From the NCBI RefSeq assembly GCF_905220415.1, contig NC_059546.1, positions 7,440,001 to 7,504,000 of the forward strand: a stretch of DNA of 64,000 nucleotides, given 5' to 3'. How positions within the stretch are numbered: position 1 is the first letter of the stretch; each line of letters begins with the position of its first letter. The translations under genes and the position numbers were made by a program. The stretch comes from Colias croceus (Eukaryota > Arthropoda > Insecta > Lepidoptera > Pieridae). The notes under the pieces are model-generated. The model was given only the letters and a program-made list of their open reading frames with translations. It was not told where the DNA came from and ran no database searches. This document shows, one piece after another, positions 59,133-64,000 of the stretch.

Positions 59133-61575
59133 TTTGTGTGTGCATATTATCAGAAAAATTTCTGGTTGCGATTGCTAAACTTATAGTATTAATGGAAACT
59201 TCTTGCAGATAGATTTATGATTTTTTTTAAATAATCTATTACTGTCCCGGAATTATACACCTTCAACTATGCAAAACTTCGGAAAACTGCGTCACATAGG
59301 TACACACAATACTGCATAATGCATCGTATCCCATATTATTATCATAATAATTTATCGCAAAAGCTATTACCCAATCCACGTATAAAGTTACGCCTATTCT
59401 CTGTCAAGCCGGCCGGCACTGGTTCACGCATGCTTACGATGTTGTATTGTTCATTCTGGGAAATTAATGGCCGCCAATTATTTATTGTACCTATCCCGTG
59501 TAATGTGGAATTATCGCCGCAGTTTACAGTTGAATAACTATTGCCTTTTTCTGCTAAATATTATGTACAATTTGCTTTATGTTTTGTTTTTGATCCTGTT
59601 CTCATGGTTATTCTTCGTCTCATATTTTTATCGGCGCTTTGAAGAGGATATAGGCTTTCAGACATGATTTATGTGAATATACGGTTGTCACGTATGTGTA
59701 CAGGTATAAATGAAAAACTATGGTCGTGACAAAACTCCTGTATGTTGCAAAGTCTGAGTAAGCGATAAAGATCAGTAGTTTGCGAAATCTTGTCTTTAAT
59801 GTTTATCATTTTTAAATCGCGCTGTGACAAAATGCGGACTTAGGATGGTATGTTATAAAAATGCGATTCTGTGCGTAGCAAGTTCATTGTTCGTAATTCG
59901 GATTTCTATTTCCTTTTTTGTAGAAACTACCGGTTAAAATGAGTTATCGCTTAGGAGAATTTTTGGTGAATTAAAAAGTAAAAAAGAGAGTTTTTAAAGC
60001 ACTGAAACATTTCTTCTTAAATTATTTCTTTAACTTAAAATCTGATGCACGATTAGCTCCTTGGCCATTTAGCCTCCTATTCATTTATTGCGTACAATTA
60101 CTTCAAGAGTCACATCAAGTACAAGAAACCTTCACTTGCATATGCACATTTTCACGTTTGCCCTGTGATATTAACCTTGCCCCCAATTATTGTAAACAGT
60201 ATCGATCTCAGTTAAGGTTTTTCAGATAACCATTTTCGATACTTAAGTTCCTTGTTGCATACATTGTTATTACAATTGTATGGAATACAAATGTTCACTT
60301 GGGTTTCAATAGACTATGTAAATGAATAGATCGCTAATACTTTGGATTATTGTCTGATCTTAATGTATGATCTTAAACACGAACATAATGGGGTCAATTT
60401 GGTGCCATAAGTGAACGAGACACTATTGAGGTGCACTCGTATATTATAGATTCCTACCTGACCCATATATAGATACTTAATTGTCCTCTCAGAAATTATA
60501 TACTAAAGACTATACAAAGTTCTAGATACTTTATTGTGTTTGTTCACTATTAACACTAAAAGCACCTAACTAATGGTAATAAGCGTTTATGATATTGCAC
60601 AGAGGCGTATAAAATTCATGAAATATAAGTCATGCCTATGTATTTTATTCTGAAGAGTATTTCGATTTACTTTATAATAGATGTCTTATTATAGAATGTA
60701 AAACTTGTCGCATAAACCTATTCAACGATTTTTGGGAGAAGATTAACATATTCATTTTTGTATAACTGCTCTACATCACTATGTAAATATAACCATACAG
60801 CGTTGTAGAGCTGAATTACGCCATCCATATAATAGATAACGTTTCAAAGCAATTCGATCAGCCAACGTTACACAAGATTTACAAGAATGGTCCCGCTTTG
60901 ACTGGCAAATCGGCTGTAACTCAAGTTTGTGGAATGGGCACAGAATCACAAGGAATAGCTTCCTCGTGACATGAACGCCAGCCGTGTAATCCAAGTTATG
61001 AAGATGTGGGTACATATGGGGTCGTTATGGAACTGTCTCGGGTTAATGTAGTCATGATCCTGATCCCTGACATGGTTGCTGTTGAAATTATATTAGCGAT
61101 TAACAATTATATCTTTACATGTCGTTGAGCTGATATGGTTTCTCGTTTTATATGCATATGATGTCGATGTTCAAAGATTATTGTGTTGTTAGCATGTTAG
61201 ATTTAATGTATCGGGTCATAAAAGGACACATATCATGTTTACTAATTTGTTTTAAAATTTTACTTAAAGCTATACTAATATCTAACTTCTGATTTTAAAA
61301 TGTGGTGAAGCATTACATGTACACACATAATTACTAATAGATTTTTTGTTCTCGTACTTTTTGCTTTTCATTTTCTAACTGAATATGGCACGTCTTGCAA
61401 TTAACGGGTGCGTAATGTACGATCAAATATAAAGCGCTACTGTAACAGATAATTATATAACTCTGTAATCATAATTATAAACGTTGCTTGCATAACTCAC
61501 TAATGGGTGTAAATAGTCGTTTGTTTTACGGCTATTTAAAATGTCTTTATGTATCATACATTGCACTTGTAAGAT
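59133..61575 (+). other. Intron or intergenic sequence, possible noncoding conserved patches
   Basis: Patches near 59400-59520 and 60840-61080 are less AT-rich and repeat-free but contain no credible exon. The hydrophobic frame at 59467-59667 is T-rich chance coding. Confidence 0.3.
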
Positions 61576-61584
61576 AATATATAT

Positions 61585-61795
61585 GTCGTGGTCATATCGT
61601 AGATTTGATCATTTCATGATATGAGTGGCCATTTCACGAAATGGTCGCATATCGTGAAATGGCCAATTTAGTTTGGCCACATCATGATGTGGTTTGGGCA
61701 GATCAATGATAAGAAATCGTTTCACGATATGGCCAATTAACGCACGGTTTTTTCATGAAATGACCAAAATTATTTGATCATATCGTAAAATAGTT
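61585..61795. repeat. Cluster of degenerate palindromic 18-22-bp motifs
   Basis: At least eight related words follow each other in both orientations: GTGGTCATATCGTAG, GATCATTTCATGATATGA, GGCCATTTCACGAAATGG, GCATATCGTGAAATGGCC, GGCCACATCATGATGTGG, GTTTCACGATATGGCC, TTTCATGAAATGACC and GATCATATCGTAAAATAG. A common core could be written TGGCCATATCGTGAAATGG; most copies are themselves near-palindromes. Unlike usual microsatellites, spacing and orientation vary. Confidence 0.75.
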
Positions 61796-62069
61796 ACATT
61801 AATCGTTGGTAGAGGCGCTGCAAGCTCTGTGTTTATGTGATAAGATGGCGGCCGCTGGCGAAAATTAAATTATTCGCAGTTAAAAACTTCATAATTCGTT
61901 TAATAACAATATTATGAAGAAAGTCATAGCAAAGAATTTACGACGAAGAGGTACGAGTACTATGGAAAATGTGGATATCTTATGTGTATTTTAGAAAAAA
62001 TGCGACTTAAATAAAATAATTTAAGAAACTACTACTATATTATTATAATTGTTTGTTTTTTAAAAAGCG

Positions 62070-62230
62070 ATCCGCTTCTGGCACTCGCCGGCCGCTGCCG
62101 CGGCACGCTCGCTTTGCTCGCTCGGCTCGTGCGTTGTTTATCAAAGTGTAACCTAACCTAACCTAATTGTTTTCTATTGCAAAAACGATTCGCTACTGGC
62201 ATTCGCCGGCCGCTGCCGCGGCACTAACTT
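62070..62230. repeat. GC-rich repeat block, two partial copies, related to 30640-30715
   Basis: 'cgatccgcttctggcactcg' with 'ccggccgctgccgcggcac' occurs at about 62078-62107 and again at about 62184-62224. Together with 'gctcgctcggctcgtgcg' it is the inverse of the block inside the fold-back element at 30640-30715. Between the two copies lies CCTAA repeated three times (62152-62166). Confidence 0.7.
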
Positions 62231-62484
62231 AAATGACATTAAACAAGTTTTTAGAATATAGGTAGTTATTCTGAAATTATTAAATATGACGGCGCGCCGA
62301 TAATTACTGTATTAAATAATAATTATCTAGCATAGTTGATTTCACGTAGTTAAATTGTTTGTTTTGATTGTCAGTGTCAAACCCTTGTGTTGCTATTTTT
62401 AAAATGTTACAAGCAATGTTTTGGTTGAAAAATGTCAAAGTATTATGTTGTGTTGACAGTAATGAAAATATTGTGAAGTTAGGT

Positions 62485-62741
62485 TGTCACATTAAAAAAA
62501 TAAGAGCGGGTAGTCCCGAATAGGGTGGTCGGTTGGCCTGATTGTGACAGCTGACATTCGACATTCGACTGTCAGTTGTGCACAGAGGCGCACGCGTACT
62601 AACCTATTGGCTCTTAATCTGTTTGAATCTTGATTGTTACGCAAAATTGTGAAGTGAAGTAAAATTTAATAAACTATCTGATTGTCGTTTGAGAAAATAG
62701 TGAGTTTATTTCGGTGTTCCCATCTCTACTAAATCACCGCT
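62485..62741 (+). mobile_element. Probable LTR/leader of the retrotransposon
   Basis: The stretch before the gag ATG has AATAAA (62668-62673) followed by a GT/T-rich part, as in the R-U5 region of an LTR, and is richer in GC than the DNA to the left. 'tgtcacattaaaaaaat' at 62485 could be the LTR start. Exact borders cannot be set because the other LTR is outside the window. Confidence 0.4.
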
Positions 62742-64000
62742 ATGTCTGATAACGGAGATCATACCGCCGAGCCTTCCGACGTTCCGTTATCAGAAGTGGG
62801 ATTACTCCGTGCATCTCAGGAGCAGCATGCAGCCCACTCAGGTCAGATTGAACAACCTTCTTTAGAAAAAGAGTGCGACCGTTGGAAAACACTGTTTGAA
62901 TTGCAGCAACGAAGTTTGACAGATTTGATACGGGCAATTCAAGAACCTCGGCTATCTGTATCAAAAATAGCTTTACCCGAATTTAATCCTGACCTTCAGG
63001 ATAGCGATGCTCGTGCTTGGTGCGAAACAGTTGACCTATGCTTGCAAGAAAAACCACTTTCTGGTGGAGACCTGATAATAACCATGAGTAAAGCGCTCAA
63101 AGGAACTGCGGCGTCATGGCTAGCACAGTCTAGTTATCCTGGAATAACATGGGCCCAATTAAAGGATCTATTTTTAGCTAGATTCGATTTCGTTGAAACT
63201 CCTGCAGCAAACTTATGGCGATTGTTTAATGGAAATCCAAAGGAAGGTGAATGCTTATCCTCTTATGCCAGCCGATTTATGAGTGCAATAATGGCAAGAT
63301 GGAAATCGTTGTCAACGGAACAAATTGCCATTGCTGTTACACTAGCACACGCTGCAAAAATCGAACCAAGATTGCAGAGATTGGCTTTTACAACGGAAAT
63401 AGACAACCGTATAAAATTGCAACAAGAACTTATGGCATTTACGTTTAGAAAAAGAGGACCTCCAGCTCAAGAGAAGGCGACATTAGCTGTAGAAGCAAAG
63501 AAGCCGCGTCCCGAGAACTCTCGTAGGTGTTACAATTGCAACAAGTTCGGACACGTGGCTACTGAATGTCGATGGAATGGTAATCGTGATGACACTAAAG
63601 CACGAACCGAAACTTCAAGCAACTCTGTAACTCATGCTTCAAAGGAAGGCAGTGCACCGAAGAAGACTATCACTCCAACCTGCTTCAACTGCGGTGAACA
63701 GGGCCATATCGCAACGCGGTGCCCCGGCAAGGAGGCGAAATCCAACGAGACTCGAGTTGAACGTCGTGTGGATATCTGCACCATCAAACCAGCTACTGAT
63801 CATCTTTCGGACGAAACCGGTGAGCAATTTTCATTTTGTTTCGATTCTGGGGCCGAATGTTCTTTGATAAAGCAGAGCTTAGCAGAACGACTTTCTGCTA
63901 AAAGATTATATGGTGCAGTGACATTGCTGGGGCTAGGTAACGCTAGTATACATTGTAACATCCAAATTTTATCGACGGTCTCGATTCAAGCCTATACGGT
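62742..64000 (+). CDS. LTR-retrotransposon Gag and start of protease, open to window end
   Basis: One frame stays open for 419 codons from ATG at 62742 to the window edge. Residues about 80-200 form a Ty3/Gypsy-type Gag domain (ALPEFNPD, ARAWCETVDLCL, SKALKGTAASWL, LKDLFLARF). Two CCHC zinc knuckles follow: CYNCNKFGHVATEC from Cys263 and CFNCGEQGHIATRC from Cys314. Then comes a retropepsin-like start, FDSGAECSLI, with the catalytic Asp at 368. Gag and protease share one frame, so the product is likely a Gag-Pol polyprotein. Reverse transcriptase, RNase H and integrase would lie beyond the window. There are no stops or frameshifts, which points to a young copy. The Ty3/Gypsy assignment is likely, the clade is not known. 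Confidence 0.88.
   Translation, partial: MSDNGDHTAEPSDVPLSEVGLLRASQEQHAAHSGQIEQPSLEKECDRWKTLFELQQRSLTDLIRAIQEPRLSVSKIALPEFNPDLQDSDARAWCETVDLCLQEKPLSGGDLIITMSKALKGTAASWLAQSSYPGITWAQLKDLFLARFDFVETPAANLWRLFNGNPKEGECLSSYASRFMSAIMARWKSLSTEQIAIAVTLAHAAKIEPRLQRLAFTTEIDNRIKLQQELMAFTFRKRGPPAQEKATLAVEAKKPRPENSRRCYNCNKFGHVATECRWNGNRDDTKARTETSSNSVTHASKEGSAPKKTITPTCFNCGEQGHIATRCPGKEAKSNETRVERRVDICTIKPATDHLSDETGEQFSFCFDSGAECSLIKQSLAERLSAKRLYGAVTLLGLGNASIHCNIQILSTVSIQAYT

Noticed and set aside
59467..59667. 66-codon frame with a strongly hydrophobic middle
   Set aside because: T-rich DNA encodes Leu/Phe/Ile by chance. There is no splice context and the upstream part overlaps another chance frame.
61585..61795. 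CRISPR array
   Set aside because: Eukaryotic context, variable palindromic words with irregular spacing, no constant repeat with unique spacers.

Overview
The window looks like nuclear DNA of a moth or butterfly. It is strongly AT-rich, full of short ACCTACC/GGTAGGT runs, and crowded with repeat families I associate with Lepidoptera: CTAG-ended Helitron-like pieces with a GCGGGC hairpin, 'CAAGTGCGAGTCGGACTC' elements, CCGACTTCAAA-ended elements and (TTATC)n LINE tails. Genes have introns with ordinary GT..AG borders. The assignment rests on these patterns and on memory, not on a database search.

Layout. Bases 1-3840 are repeat-rich intergenic DNA with one small coding-like remnant. Bases 3845-6134 hold a DNA transposon with matching inverted ends and a decayed terminal exon. 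It ends about 12 bases from the stop codon of the next gene. That gene, on the minus strand (6145-9989), is a complete four-exon DNA ligase III of 921 residues (PARP-type zinc finger, DNA-binding and catalytic core with KYDGER, C-terminal BRCT). On the plus strand at 10851-13666 are the last five exons of a two-CUB-domain secreted or membrane-anchored protein that resembles insect 'suppressor of lurcher protein 1'. Its 5' exon or exons are not recognised; they may lie upstream, which would place the ligase inside an intron of the CUB gene.

A core promoter with a perfect CRE, an Inr and a DPE at 15126-15169 starts a noncoding exon that ends at a good donor (15398/15399). No coding exon follows on the plus strand through the next 47 kb. 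I read 15399 to about 62000 as one very long first intron, or as intron plus gene desert. It carries a strong AG|GT ratchet-type (recursive splicing) site at 47012/47013 and is packed with mobile elements. These include nested inverted-end elements (20972-21873), a LINE piece with an 18-bp target duplication (28958-29331), a 744-bp fold-back element with an 8-bp target duplication (30231-30974), a 2.1-kb element with 30-bp ends (33565-35712), a Helitron-like element with an internal tandem array (about 36230-37854), another fold-back element (40105-40719) and a 135-bp MITE (54272-54406). There are also several perfect hairpins of unusual type. One possible small two-exon gene on the minus strand (31221-31751) would encode a basic 47-residue protein.

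The right edge (62742-64000) is an intact open reading frame for Gag plus the start of a retropepsin-like protease of an LTR retrotransposon, running off the window. It is preceded by a GC-rich repeat block and a probable LTR or leader. Apart from the ligase and CUB genes, which lie next to each other in opposite orientations, there is no sign of genes working as a group.
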